From Bettongia penicillata ogilbyi (Eukaryota > Chordata > Mammalia > Diprotodontia > Potoroidae), in assembly GCA_023548195.1 (NCBI GenBank), contig JAJHZJ010000008.1:2442232-2506231 (forward strand): a stretch of 64,000 bases of DNA. The letters are read 5' to 3'. Both the position numbers and the translations under genes were made by a program. A model generated the notes under the pieces. It did no database searches. It saw only the letters and a program-made list of their open reading frames with translations, and was not told the origin of the DNA. Positions 1 to 11,654 of this stretch are shown in pieces; position 1 is the stretch's first letter; each line of letters opens with the position of its first letter.

Positions 1-828
1 ATCAAAGACATTCAGGGCTTTGGGGGATTCTAGGTTAGGTGGCAGCATTGATTAAAGAGATGGGCACATGTGTGTGTATGTTTACTGCCCAGAAGAAGTA
101 AAAGCCAATATAAGTTGGTAGGAAATAGTTTGGAAGGGAACTGGCATAGATATGAGCATTAGCAAAGTCCTATTTTTTCCATTTAATTCTTCTTGATAGC
201 CTTAAATGGGCTTCTTGTGACATGGGCTATCACAAGTAACATCCCCCAAATACATTCCCAACGAAAAGTAACTCATGGCATAGCACCATCCAGTTGGAAT
301 CTATGCAGCAGTATCCAGTATTTTTTCATAACATGTTTCAAATATCTCACTTCCCTAAAAAAGTATTTTTCTTGAATTAGCCAACCATTAAAGTTTGATC
401 TTTTGTTTTAGATATCCCTTTCATAAGTGTGAATTGCCAAATTCTTCAGGAAGCAGTGTATTTTGTCTTGATTTAATCAGTCAGTGTACAATTAAAATAT
501 ATGTATGTGTACACATACACACACACATACATACATACATACATATATAGGTGGGGGAAAAAATCCAAATCATTTAAAGGTAGCAATGGTTTAACCTGAA
601 TCCTTTCCTTTCCTAAAATGCTGAGTTTTTCCTGGAGTGATGACTACATTTGCTGAAAAGTGAATATATTGCACTTTTAGGAGATATGAAGTGCATCTCT
701 GTCGTGTGATGTGAGTCTCATGTCAGCTGCAGCTACTCGATTTGCATGTAAATTCTGAAATTTTCCTTGTCCCATGTGACACTTCTGAAATGTCTGTCTG
801 TTCTTTTTTTTCTTTTTAATTTCTCAAG
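1..828 (+). other. TENM3 intron upstream of microexon A
   Basis: No exon and no clear dispersed repeat are visible. There is a mixed (CA)n/(CATA)n tract at about 498-547. The last 40 bases before the microexon form a strong T/C tract, which implies that most splicing signals for microexon A are on this side. Confidence 0.7.
743..748 (+). promoter_or_regulatory. TGCATG, possible RBFOX site upstream of microexon A
   Basis: TGCATG lies 81 bases before the microexon. RBFOX proteins bind this motif; upstream placement usually favours skipping and downstream placement favours inclusion. One hexamer can occur by chance, so this is a candidate only. I saw no TGCATG in the first 250 bases after the microexon. 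Confidence 0.35.
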
Positions 829-855
829 CTCACTATTTGGATAAGATAGTTAAAG
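829..855 (+). CDS. TENM3: TENM3 microexon, splice site A insert (27 nt)
   Basis: The acceptor is ttctcaag and the donor is gtactg. Read with one base from the upstream exon and one base passed on, it encodes AHYLDKIVK, the nine-residue insert between EGF repeats 7 and 8 of teneurin-3. Its length is a multiple of three and both ends are phase 1, so inclusion or skipping keeps the frame and joins to the exon at 3475 either way. In teneurin-3 this insert is known to be alternatively spliced and to change ectodomain arrangement and adhesion or latrophilin responses. The upstream tract (about 801-826) is rich in T and C, as expected for a PTB-sensitive neural microexon. The preceding exon, EGF repeat 7, is before base 1. 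Confidence 0.93.
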
Positions 856-885
856 GTACTGTATATTTGCTCTTTGTTGACATGT

Positions 886-940
886 CTACACACATGCACA
901 CACACATACACATATATATATACATATCTATATATACAGA
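886..940. repeat. CA/TA microsatellite just after microexon A
   Basis: CA-rich repeats followed by TATA-rich repeats, about 30 bases beyond the microexon donor. CA repeats in introns can bind hnRNP L and change inclusion of nearby exons. Confidence 0.85.
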
Positions 941-1292
941 AAAATATGTATATAATATTGCATTAGGTGTGAAAATAGATTGTTTCCATGCATAATTTCA
1001 TGAATTACAAATCAGGCTTACATTCTGTGAAATGCTTCCCATTTATAGTATGAAGACTTCACTGTCTGTGTCTCACATTAGTAGTAATGAATATCACTAG
1101 TTGCATCATTATGTAAATGCATTAGTTTTCACTGGAATCAAAACTGAAGACAACAGATCATTTGCTATTTTCTTGGCCCTGTTAGTTTCACCATTGGCAA
1201 TTCAGTTTTAAATACTTGCTTAAAAAAATACATGCCGCTTAACTCTTGTGTCCCAGCATAAGAAACTATGAAATTGAAATAAGATTTTGATC

Positions 1293-1324
1293 AATATATG
1301 TATATAAATATATATATATATATG
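1293..1324. repeat. (TA)n simple repeat
   Basis: Short TA/TGTA run with few interruptions. Confidence 0.8.
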
Positions 1325-3474
1325 GTTATCAAGGAAAAAAACTCATTTATCCAAATATGCTAGATTATTTGTTTTACTAAATGTTTGAAGATACAAAGGC
1401 AATTCTGTCTTTACATTTCATATAAAAAGACTGTCAATTGGCTTAATATTGATATTGGACACATAACAAAATGAGGGGCCAGAATAAAACAGCAGATTCT
1501 CATGTCTTCAGCTATTGTAAAAACAGATAATTGTAAAATATATAATATATATATGAGATTACAAACCCTCTTTCCCCTTCTCAGGCTATGTATTTTCTAT
1601 TCCTTCCTTGTGCTTTTCATTAGAATATGGCAATATTCATGGCAATATCCAGGCTTTCATACAATAACACGTGTGTGCATGCAATCAGCCACTGCACCTC
1701 TTTGTCGGTAGGGCAACTAAGTATTTCATTTTCTTCCAAAACAAACCACCACCAAAAAAAAAATCCCAACATATTCAGTACAAAAATTAGCCTTTTATAC
1801 CTGTTATATAATTTATAAATATAGGTGTAACTGCCTAAAAGAAAATAAGCAGCAAAATTAATCTCAGCCTGACGTGTTGGCATCTGTAATTTCATTCCTC
1901 TTTGCCACACGAGACTTTTAGAACCTCCTTCTTTCTGCTACTACTGATCTTAAGAGACCACAGTGTCTCTGGGAGATACTTTAAGTTACAGAGGAGAATG
2001 GGGAATTGATGAATTAATTCTCTTAAAAGGAGACTTCAGATGTAGAAATCTCTTTAAACAGCTTATCCTAAACAGCATCTGAAATTTTAACTTTGTCGTC
2101 AAAACAAGGGCAGCCTTCTAATTGGCAAAGATAATGGAGTGTTTGATGTAATACTCCCCCATAAAATACTTAGCAATAATAAATAATACTAACCTGCTGC
2201 ACCAAATATTTTTATTTCGATCTTGTATAAAGTTATTAACACCTGTGTTTTCCTAGCAATCTGATTGGTAGCCACTTCTTATTAGGACTTTAGTGCCATT
2301 TCTGTCCTTGCTTTTGTCAGCGTCTTATCACACTCATAAGGCTAAGAACACCAGAACCTGCCTGAGTGTCATCCTCATACACGGCTCATGTGGGCTGCAT
2401 GCCAGATATCATCAATAGGAATTGGCAAAAACTGTTTCTTATTATGTAATGTTAGACTGAGACAATTATAGATTTTGGATATATTAAATTATTTTAATTG
2501 TTTCCCAAATTTTCCCTCCTTGCCCATAAAAGCAGACAAGATAGGATATAAAGGTAACAGCACAAAAAGCCTTAGGGAGATTGTCACAAAATATCACTTT
2601 CTGCTATCTGTCTTGAAGCACGTCACTACCGTGTTTTTGTTCAGTCTATCAATGTTTTATTGTGGTCCTTTATGGTATTTCATTTTGTCCGTCCTAAGTA
2701 ATCAAATACGCATAGCTATTACATTTAGTTGGAAATCCCGTTGATCCTGTCCCATCCGTATGCAGCCTGAATCCTGATGTTTGTTAGAATAGATGCTAAA
2801 GCTGCTTCACTATTTCCTGGGCTTTGCTTATTATGTGAAAAGGAATGTACTTTGGGCATAAAGTATAGTCATTACAACTGGCCTATACTTTGTGCAGTTA
2901 TTTAACGCACTGTAATTTCACATGAATATACGGCAACTCTGAGACCAGATAAAATTAACATTCTCTTTGAACATCATTCATATGCTTATGCCCACTTTCA
3001 TGCTTTTGAAATTAGAGGGATCTGTTTAAAGCAACAAGGTATTTCCAAGAAAGACTTTTCCTACCTAGTCACCAATAATGTTCGTGCTTGCCACACATTC
3101 AAAATCTCAACTAGGGATACAGAAATTACCTTGGTTTAGACATTGTTTCACCCTCTGCAGCCAACCTTGTTGCTTTACTAAGGGAAGTAAAGTAAACTTA
3201 ATTTTGTCTGGCCTGCAGGCTTTAGAGGATTGTTGTATATATTTCCATCCCACACAGGTAAGTGGTGTCTCAAGTGTCAGGCCAATCAAAGATGCCACTT
3301 GGTTAAGACCTAGATTCCTTAGGGAATGTTGCTGTTTCTATCCATGTGCAATTACAGTATTTGTGCTGTTTATAAAGGCCTGTTCCCAGTAAGTGTCCTT
3401 ATTTGTTTGTTCAAGTTGGGAATTCTTTCCATGTTTAAATCACTTGTGATGTCCTTCTTTGTCTATTTTGACAG

Positions 3475-3621
3475 AGGGTTGCCCTGGTCTGTGCAATAGC
3501 AATGGAAGATGTACACTGGACCCAAACGGCTGGCATTGTGTTTGCCAGCCAGGGTGGAGAGGCGCAGGATGTGATGTAGCCATGGAGACTCTGTGCACAG
3601 ACAGCAAGGACAATGAAGGAG
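3475..3621 (+). CDS. TENM3: TENM3 exon, EGF-like repeat 8
   Basis: This 147-nt exon runs from acceptor attttgacag to donor gtaaga, phase 1 in and 1 out. It encodes [16 protein letters not shown] followed by [16 protein letters not shown], a complete EGF-like repeat with its six cysteines. It then runs into [16 protein letters not shown], the beginning of the Cys-rich segment. The first codon is completed by one base from the microexon at 829, or from the EGF-7 exon when the microexon is skipped; both give Glu. In teneurins EGF 2 and 5 make the disulfide dimer, while EGF 8 joins the stalk to the globular superfold. Nothing is missing relative to the family. Confidence 0.96.
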
Positions 3622-4115
3622 GTAAGATGTCCTGAGCAGGGGGAAGCTGCTGCGTGGCAGCGCAGAGGTTTAAAAAGCTCCTGTGGGCGCCGAGTTGGGT
3701 GCTGCTGGCCCATCAGATACGTAGAGATTAAAATCACAGAAGTGGCCAGAATGCTTGAGCCACCTTTGTTCTTTCTTAAATCCAGCATCATTTGGTTTAG
3801 AGAAAAACAAAAAAGTTGTTAAACCTAGCTCTCAGTGCTAGGTTTTTCCCATAATCTTTCCTAGTTCTCCAGCATTCCTTTTCCCAATCCATCTCCCCCA
3901 GCCTGGCCTGGCCACTACCCCTTGTATGACAGATCCATTCCCACTTTTTCCTACCACACTTCATGTTCCCCTTTTCTAGGTATTCCTCAACTACCCCTCT
4001 TTGTTTTTTCTACTGATATCACACACTCACTACAGACCAAAATGAAATTTAAAAGCAATCTCCCTTTAAGAGTTTCCTTAAGATTGGGAAAATGTTTAGG
4101 TTACAGGGGAACACA

Positions 4116-4159
4116 TCACACACACACACACACACATACACATACACACACACACACAC
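4116..4159. repeat. (CA)n microsatellite
   Basis: Nearly continuous CA dinucleotides with two T interruptions. Confidence 0.9.
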
Positions 4160-4839
4160 CTTTTTATACTACTACAATTAGCCCTTTTCTTGTTTCCTCT
4201 TTAAGCACCACACAACCAAACAGGTGCATACAAGTATGTCTACAGTTACTGAACAAATTCTGGTTTTTGGAAGATGATATCAAAGAAGCTGTGCATAAAT
4301 AGATGCCAGAAAAAAATAGTAAGAGTACAGTGGATCAGTCAGCATCTACTGAGGACCTACTAAGTGCCAGACACCATCCCAAGCATGTTAGGAGGACGTC
4401 CCTCTGCGATCTGGGCTCCATGCTGAGCTTCTATCACGATTCATGTCTTGACTGGTGACTGGTAGGGGTGGGGATCACAGACTTTGTAAGCAGAAATCCT
4501 GGACTCTTGTCTCACTTCTGGTTCTTTTTACCCAGGTGATGCTGACCAGGTCACTTACCATCTCTAACCCACAGTTTTCTTATTTACAGCGTGAGAAGGT
4601 TGAGGGCCCCGAGGCTCTCTTTGCGCTCTAAATCTCTAATACTCAATAGCAAAATTCAAAAATCTTCGAAGTTACTCTTAAAAGCAGATCTTGGGAAGGT
4701 GTCTAATATTTCCTTAAAGGGACACTAACCTTTATTTAGGTTTCTTTTTGGGGGAAGGGAAAAAGCTGGGCAGAGTGGCAGTGATTACTGTCACTAAGGA
4801 TTCCTGTGGTTGTTTCCATAAATACCAAAATGGTGGAGA

Positions 4840-4985
4840 AACAGTGTGGTATGTTGGATAGAGAACTGGTCTTAAAGCCATGGAGACCTGGATTCTAAGT
4901 CAGCCTCTTGGCCAAACTGACTTTGTGACCTTGAGCGCATCATTTAACCTTTCAATGCCCTAGACAAGTTTCTAAAGTGAAAGGT
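4840..4985 (+). repeat. CORE-SINE/MIR-like fragment
   Basis: The head reads gtggtatgttggatagagaa, followed by cagcctcttggccaaactga and tgtgaccttgag, in the order of a tRNA-derived CORE-SINE. It is clearly diverged and lacks the 3' end. Confidence 0.75.
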
Positions 4986-5442
4986 TTCACGGTGCATTGG
5001 TAGAGGAAATGCATCTAGGAGTTTCTGATGCAGATCCAGTCTCTATACTCAAAGTCACCATTAGTTTAAGATCTCTCATAAAACTAGAAGAGAATGACCT
5101 TTACAAGTTGCCTACGTTTGGTCTTTGACTAGGAAAATATAAAGCAGAGATACCATTTAAACATGAACCAAATTACATCTAATCTTTTCTTTTCCACTTA
5201 AGGTTAAATCAACAGTTAAATGAGATCACTGGTCTTTGATTTAACCAGCAAGACATTATCAACAGTCATTGCCTATAGAGTGGGGTTTGCAGGCCCCTCT
5301 TCTAATTCCCTTCCTGTGTTGAAAAGACAGGTTCTCTTAAATATGTAAAAAGATGCTTAGGAAGATGACTTTGTCCCCTGCGTACCTTTCCTCCGAAAGG
5401 TTTCTTCCATTTATACTATATATATCTTGTAGTTATTTGCTT

Positions 5443-5530
5443 GTCATTTCTCTCATTAGAATAAGAGCTCCTGAAGGCAGGGCCTGTATGTCCTTAACAC
5501 TCAGCATGGTGCCTGACACATGGTAAGGAC
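5443..5530 (+). repeat. L2 LINE 3' end fragment
   Basis: It contains agctcctgaaggcagggcct and gtgcctgacacatggtaagg, the usual end of L2 elements. Confidence 0.75.
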
Positions 5531-5559
5531 TTCATGGAGCAATCAATGGAGGTCAGGGC

Positions 5560-5860
5560 TGGAAATAGGTGATAATACAAGGAAGTGATAACAGAAATAT
5601 CTGGGAGAGGATAAGATGGCAGGTGGAGAGAGAAAGCACAAGAGGGCAGAGGAAGGAGCCCTGAAGAACACTCACCTTTAAGAGTCAGAGAGAAGATGTC
5701 AAAGCAAGACAAGAGATAGTATCTGGAAAGCCAAGGGGAATCAAAGTGTCCAGAGAGAGGGAGTACCCAACAATATCCGATGCTATAGAAAAGTCAAGGT
5801 GGGTGAAAACTGAAAAAAATGGCTTTGGATTTTGCAATTTCATGGGGTCATTGGTAACAT
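5560..5860 (+). repeat. Old LINE/RTE-like fragment
   Basis: The wording tgctatagaaaagtcaaggt, then ggattttgcaatttcatggg and gtcattggtaac, is shared with a segment at about 35055-35155. This shows a dispersed element. I cannot assign the family. Confidence 0.5.
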
Positions 5861-6687
5861 GTTACACGTTCCCAGCTTATAAGGAGAATACATCATAATA
5901 GGGGAGATTCATTTTAGCTCCTTGATGCTTCACAGATTCCCCAAAATATTTTGCACATAGTGGATTGAGAAGTGTAAGACTAATGTAGCGTAAGTTCTAA
6001 TGCCCCAGGAGAATAAAAGTCTTCAAGTCTATTCCACCTAGAGGATGCTTTTTCTCTCCAAGGATCAGGTTGGGGTGGGGAGAGAAAAGTAAGAAGGACA
6101 GATGAAGAAAAACATTATATTGAGTGACCTCACTTAATATAAGTACAACATAAGACAGTTGCCATGGTTAAGAGTGAATCTTTTTTTCTCACTTAACATT
6201 TGCACAGTGATCTGTTTGTAGTTTGAGGATTTGCTACAAAAAAAATCAGAGATTTAAAATACGATGGGGGGATTGGGGGGGGTGGTAATAAAAACAAAAG
6301 AAAGAGAGAAGACCAAACAGATGGAACACATGAGGAAGTAGAATGACAAAATAAAGCAAGTGTCAGGAGGGAGCAGGGAGGGGAAACAAGGGAGCAGGGA
6401 AACAGATGGAATGGATGTGAGAGACAGAATAAGGGGATGATCAATGGGAGATATTATAAGGGTGGAGCACAGAGATTCCCAGAAGAGAAGAGGGAGGCAT
6501 TTTAAAGACAGAGGAATAAAACTCTGCTCATGTCTAGAAAAAGGGGGGAAATATTTTTTTCTCAGAAACAGACAAATAAATAAGAAGAGGGTAAAACAAT
6601 GAATAAGGACTGAAAAGAGTTAAATAAAAATCAAAAATGAAGAGGCAGGATGAGCATCTAATCAGAGAGAATGCAGGTTTTACCAAA

Positions 6688-7075
6688 GCATAGACTGGCA
6701 GGCAACAGGCATTTATTAAGCCCTTCCTGTGTGCAAGGCACTGTGCTAAGTGCCAGGGATAGAGATACAAGAAGATAGTCCCTACCCTCAAGAAGCTGAT
6801 ATTCTAATGGAGAAAGGCAACAAATAAAAGAGGATTGAAAAGCATGTGAAAGAAGGGAAGGGAGCAGTTTACATAGGGGCCCTGGTGCTAAAGACCAAAG
6901 AGTCAGCAGTACATCTGGAAGAGGAATGAAGCATGGCCAGCCAAGCCTTGTCTCCAAAATGGAGGCCCCAGAAGGAATTCACCAATGGGAGAATGAGACC
7001 TGCATGGCAAGGGGAAGTTCCAGAGTGAGAGAGCAGTTCAGTTGTGGCATATCCAGGTCTGGAAGGTTAGAAGCA
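6688..7075 (+). repeat. Marsupial RTE-like repeat
   Basis: It starts with gcatttattaagcccttcct and gtgcaaggcactgtgctaag, then agatagtccctaccctcaag and an A/G-rich body. Related copies in this window start at 11655, 19302, 19536, 34266, 39205, 51174, 54462 and 56460. It is common in marsupials; the exact family is not assigned. Confidence 0.7.
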
Positions 7076-7097
7076 CAAACAAGAGGAGAATGGAGTA

Positions 7098-7342
7098 GAA
7101 AGTGACACAGGTAGTGCAGTGGAAAGAGCACTGAGTTCAAATCCTGTCTCAGACACTTACCAGCTGTGTGACCCTGGTCCAGTCACTTACCCCCTATTTG
7201 CCTCACTTCCTCATCTGTGAAATGGAAACACAGTGGAGAAGGAGATGGCAAGCCACTCCGGTATCTTTGCCAAGAAAATCTTATAGACAAAGTTGATGGG
7301 GTCACATAGGATTGGACATGACGAAACAATTGAACAACATAG
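7098..7342 (+). repeat. Complete marsupial tRNA-derived CORE-SINE
   Basis: The head acaggtagtgcagtggaaag is followed by gagttcaaatcctgtctcag, agctgtgtgaccctgg and cctcatctgtgaaatg. The distinctive tail contains tggcaagccactccggtatc, then gggtcacataggattggaca. I recall this tail from Mar1/WSINE1-type SINEs of marsupials. Confidence 0.88.
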
Positions 7343-7509
7343 AATCTATCAGAGGGAAGTTAGGTTCTTAGACCCTTAAAAGGTACTACCCAAAAGAGAA
7401 AACAGCAGATGGAAATTAGATAAAAATTATAACATGGAAGTACTGTGAAATTTTTTTAAAGTACTGACATTGTATCAGGAACTCATGTGATGCTTTTTAA
7501 CTTGTAAAC

Positions 7510-7716
7510 CAGTGGTATCAAACTCAAATAGGAATGGAGGCCACTACATACATAAGGATCCTTGCAGATGCATATCGACTTCTTTTAAAATGTAGCGTTA
7601 CCTATGTTCTGTTGTATCTTATTTATGTTGTTAAATATATCTCAGTTACACTTTCACCTGGTTCAGGCTACACCTGGGAATGTTGCAGGCTACAGGCCAC
7701 ATGTCGCATACCTCTG
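7510..7716 (+). mobile_element. hAT-type miniature element (non-autonomous DNA transposon)
   Basis: It begins cagtggtatcaaactcaaat and ends cgcatacctctg, the altered inverse of the start. The body contains atacataaggatccttgcag and cctggttcaggctacacctg. No protein is encoded. The flanking 8-mers ttgtaaac and ttctggac share only five bases, so the site duplication is weak. Confidence 0.7.
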
Positions 7717-8137
7717 TTCTGGACACTGGCTGAGACTTAGGTTATTGTTCTTTCTGTTACCAAATACCACTTATGGATATTTATATTAACTCATATTGTC
7801 TTTTGAATTGATGCGATATCACAGAAGAGGTCAGTAGTAAGCCTTACGTGAAGGAATTATTTGCTATTCCTCCCCAAGAATACCTGACTTTAGAGTTAGA
7901 AGGGTCCTTGGAGACTACTACGTCCCACTATCTCCTTTTATTGTGGATCATATTACTAAGAAAGAAATAATAACTATTTATATAGTACTTCAGCATTTGC
8001 AAAGTACTTTTCCATATGTTATCTCATTTGAGCTGAATGAAATTATGATGCTTGCCAGCAGAACAAAGTAGAACGTGAATGAATTGGTTCCTACTAAACT
8101 ACTAAAATTATGTTCGCCGGTAAGTTACTGGCATTGT

Positions 8138-8205
8138 CAGGCAGCCAGTCCGTAAACATTTATTAAGTGCCGGTTATGGGCAGGCACTGCGCTGAGTGCT
8201 TCACT
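8138..8205 (+). repeat. RTE-like repeat, 5' fragment
   Basis: It contains aaacatttattaagtgccgg and gggcaggcactgcgctgagt, the first module of the RTE-like repeat. Confidence 0.65.
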
Positions 8206-8424
8206 GGCTCCAACTCTTCAGAGCAGAGCATTCTTTTAATCAATTGTTTTAATTTTTATTATTTTTTACTATTCATATTAATTTAACATATTCATTATTG
8301 TTTTATTATTAATTAGTAATATTTTGTGGATTTTTGTTTTTAATTTAATGTGAATTCTTAAACCTGCACTAAAACTATGCTACATAGCCTTGACATTCCT
8401 GGTCTGATGCTTCTGAAGAGCATT

Positions 8425-8626
8425 TGTTGTTGTTTCAGCCACGTCCAATTCTTCATGACCCCATTTGGGGTTTTCTTGACAGAGATACTGGATTGGTTTG
8501 CCATTTCCTTCTCCAGCTCATTTTATAGATGAGAAAACTGAGGTAAACAGTTATTCAGGGTCAGCTTTGAACTCAGGTCTTCCTGACTCCAGGTCCAGCG
8601 CTCCATCCACTGCACCACTTAGCGAT
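8425..8626 (-). repeat. Marsupial CORE-SINE, reversed
   Basis: The reversed tail atgaccccatttggggtttt and ggtttgccatttccttctcc precede agatgagaaaactgaggtaa, tttgaactcaggtcttcctg and ccatccactgcacc. The element is nearly full length. Confidence 0.88.
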
Positions 8627-8917
8627 CTCAAAAGTAATCAGTGAAGTACAAAGTCTAACAGGTCCTATTGAGTTAGAAAAGCACTAATCAGAAACCAGAG
8701 CTGTCATTGAAGGACCAGCCTGCCTAAGCTCACTGTGCATCTTCATTAAAAGTTATTCCATTAGATGATGAATTTGGGGGCACAGCATTGTACCAAGTCA
8801 TGGAGTGGTTCACCGTCTGTATTCATGGAGAGAATAACCCCACCTGAAAATTCATATATCGAGAAAGTATTACAGTGAATATTCTAGATACACTACCTAA
8901 AACTGAGATAGTGATAA

Positions 8918-9138
8918 TGGGTGAAGCATGGGCCTGGAATGAGGAAGACCCAAGTTCAAATCCAGCTTCAGAAACTAACTGCCTATGTACCCTGGGCAAG
9001 TCACTTAACCTCTGTCTGCTTCCTCAGTTGTGAAGTGGGAATTATAATAGTACCTACCTCACAAGGTTGTTGGAATCAACTATTTATATAGCACAATGCA
9101 TGCCACATAGTAAATGCTTCATATATGCTTATTCCCTA
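8918..9138 (+). repeat. CORE-SINE with short LINE-like tail
   Basis: It contains ggaagacccaagttcaaatc, ccctgggcaagtcacttaac, cctacctcacaaggttgttg and tagtaaatgcttcatatatg. This is a THER/MIR-type SINE with an L2-like 3' end. Confidence 0.82.
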
Positions 9139-9689
9139 CGTTTTCCCCTCTTTAATAACCTTGTTACTAGAGTAGTTATATTTGCAGGAACACAACTGGA
9201 GGAGGAAGAATCAGTGGCTGCTCCATCAAATGACCGTTTCTAACATTTTAGGGACCTAGTTGCATCCTATCTTTTGGGGAGGTCATTTTAAGAGCTCCGA
9301 GAGCTTTTCTTTTTCCCATCCTCAGAACAAGGGCTATCCCCAAAGAGTTTCAAAAATCTCCACTTCTGAAGTGCAAGATCTTAGAAGTTTCTGTTACTCA
9401 GTTTGATTCCATCAAAGATTATATGGAAGTCTCTCTCATTCTTATCTAACTTGAAGGGATCTGCAGAATCATTTCACATTAAATAAAATTGCCAAGAGTA
9501 TTACTGCCCTTTGTCTTTGCTGCTAAGGCATCAAGTGAATGCTGTGGTGATGAAGTCACAGTCCCTCTATCTTCCAGTTAGGAACCAGTTTAAGTCATTG
9601 GTGTCTGCTCAATATCAAGCTGTCAGGACCATCACATAATTTCATTTTGTTTCATGTTACTCAGGATTCTAATAATGAGAACACAAAAG

Positions 9690-9792
9690 TGGATTGCCCA
9701 AAGTCTTAAGAGACAATAAGAGACAAAGCTGAGATTTGAACTCAAATCTTCTAACTGAAAATTCAGCACTTTGTCCACCACAGCAATATCTA
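9690..9792 (-). repeat. CORE-SINE fragment, reversed
   Basis: It contains gatttgaactcaaatcttct and cagcactttgtccacc, the reversed head of the SINE family. Confidence 0.65.
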
Positions 9793-10035
9793 GTAGACTG
9801 GCTCCCTGACTCATCAAGAACCTGGCTGATATAAAGGTGGAAGTCTGGTCCATTTTTATACCTGGTCTTCATCAATATGATCAAAAACCCAAATGCCCAT
9901 TTGAAACTGATTTAGAATAGAAAATAGTAACATATAGTTCCTGTTCTTTGGGAAGCTTGAAAATCTAACAGATGGTACTGATTAAAAGAAGTTAAAGGAG
10001 ACATGCTGGTAACTGAAATTGAATCTGCTCATTTA

Positions 10036-10172
10036 TTAAATAAATTGACATGCTTATTCAATCTTATAATATGCTTATTAAATATTATTCTACTGTTTAG
10101 AATTAGGCTCATTATTATAATATGCTTATTAAATATTATTATAATATACTATTTCTAAATAAATTGACATGC
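10036..10172. repeat. Nested direct repeats in AT-rich sequence
   Basis: A 26-base unit (core ataatatgcttattaaatat) occurs identically at 10064-10089 and 10115-10140. It lies inside a second pair, taaataaattgacatgc, at 10037-10053 and 10156-10172. The arrangement suggests a local duplication or slippage event. Confidence 0.8.
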
Positions 10173-11654
10173 AAAGAGATAATGTCAGGTTATACTGAAT
10201 ATTCAAATAACTAGAACATCCAGTTCCCTGAGCATTCTCCTTAATCAAGATTTAGCTTTAAAGTTGGTACTCTATAGCAATAGTATACCAATGCATATGA
10301 CATGATGAGTTTAGCAGAAAGGCATTTGGATTGGATTTTAGGAGACCCAGTATCTAATCATCCTTTTGTCTCTTTAAGTCACTACTTGCCCCTGGGAATC
10401 TCATATACCTTCCCAAGACCTCAAATTTTCCCGTTGGTGATGCCTTTGTAGCTCTTTAAAAAGATCTACATAATTATATCCAGTATAACTTTCCTGTGAC
10501 AATATTTCCGTCATTGTGATCAGGTTCTATCTTTGTTATATTTCCAACTATTGCCAAGTAGGGCCAGGTGGAAAGAGACCCCTTATATGATACCAACTTC
10601 CTCCAACCTTACTCATCCACCATATTGCTGCGTATCAAGCTCGTGTTTCTGTCATCCTCTACATAGGATCATAATACTATGGGAATAATATTACAAAAAT
10701 GAGGCTGACAATCCCAAGCATCCCTTCACACTACTGTGCTCTGGTAGCAAACTCCATTTCCAGAATCCTTATGGGGAAAGCAAAATCTGTCCCTGGAACT
10801 AAGTTTCCTGGAAACCTAGATGACCTTTAAGATCTCTTCTAGCTCTAATGTTCTAGGAGTCTATGAATTAATTACTAACCTTCCATTTGGTCCACAGTAT
10901 TTCCAAGCAGAAACAAGAAACTATGCTGTGTAGTCTTTAAACATAAAATCTTTAATAGTTTAAAGATAATCGTCATCTCAGTGACTGAAGAGAGGAGAAA
11001 AAGAACTAAAATGAGGAGATCCAATGGAGCCCAAGACATCTCTGCTGTCCATAAACACCCCCCACCCCTTGCCCCTGTTTTAAGTGCCCCCAACTCTTAA
11101 AAACTTATCATAGAAGGCAGCTCATAAGACAGACATAAAGAATATACATACAACAACATAAATCATGCATGAGCTATGTTAAGTGCCTATTGTTGGGGAT
11201 GGTGAATGAATGGAAATTCTTGCAGGTTGCACCTGGAATAAGTTTTGAATTACAGGCCCCCAACCAAGTTTGCAAAGACTCTCCTTTTACCCTTCTCCCT
11301 CCATTAGCCCGTTTATCTTGAGAAGTGCCCCTATCATGCAAACCTCCTTTTCATGGTCTTATATATACGATAGGAGCTATTAGGGCATTAGTTATATCTA
11401 TGGTGTTTTGACAGGGTGCATTATGGAGAAATTCATCTCTTATCCGGTAAGTCAGGGAAACTTTCACAGCAGTGAAAATCTAGGAGTCTCTTAAAGGAAA
11501 AGAATGCCAAGAGCTTGGCAAGCTGGAGGAAAGTGGGAATTCTAGGCACAGAAGGTTGCATAGGAAGAGAGGAGTTAGTTTTGTAGTAGTAATCAGACAA
11601 AGGGCACATGGGACATAGTGGCTTGAGAAAAGTAGTAAGTACGGTACGAAAGAT

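Larger units (their letters stand above)
856..3474 (+). other. TENM3 intron between microexon A and the EGF-8 exon
   Basis: This intron is 2.6 kb with little recognisable repeat content. It holds the CA/TA tract 886-940 and a short (TA)n at 1293-1324. An acceptor-donor pair at 3219-3257 could form a 39-nt in-frame cryptic exon (see findings). Low repeat content next to a regulated microexon fits conserved intronic control sequence, but this is inference. Confidence 0.6.

Noticed and set aside
3922..4302. 126-codon frame with a His-Thr repeat
   Set aside because: The repeat is simply the CA microsatellite translated.
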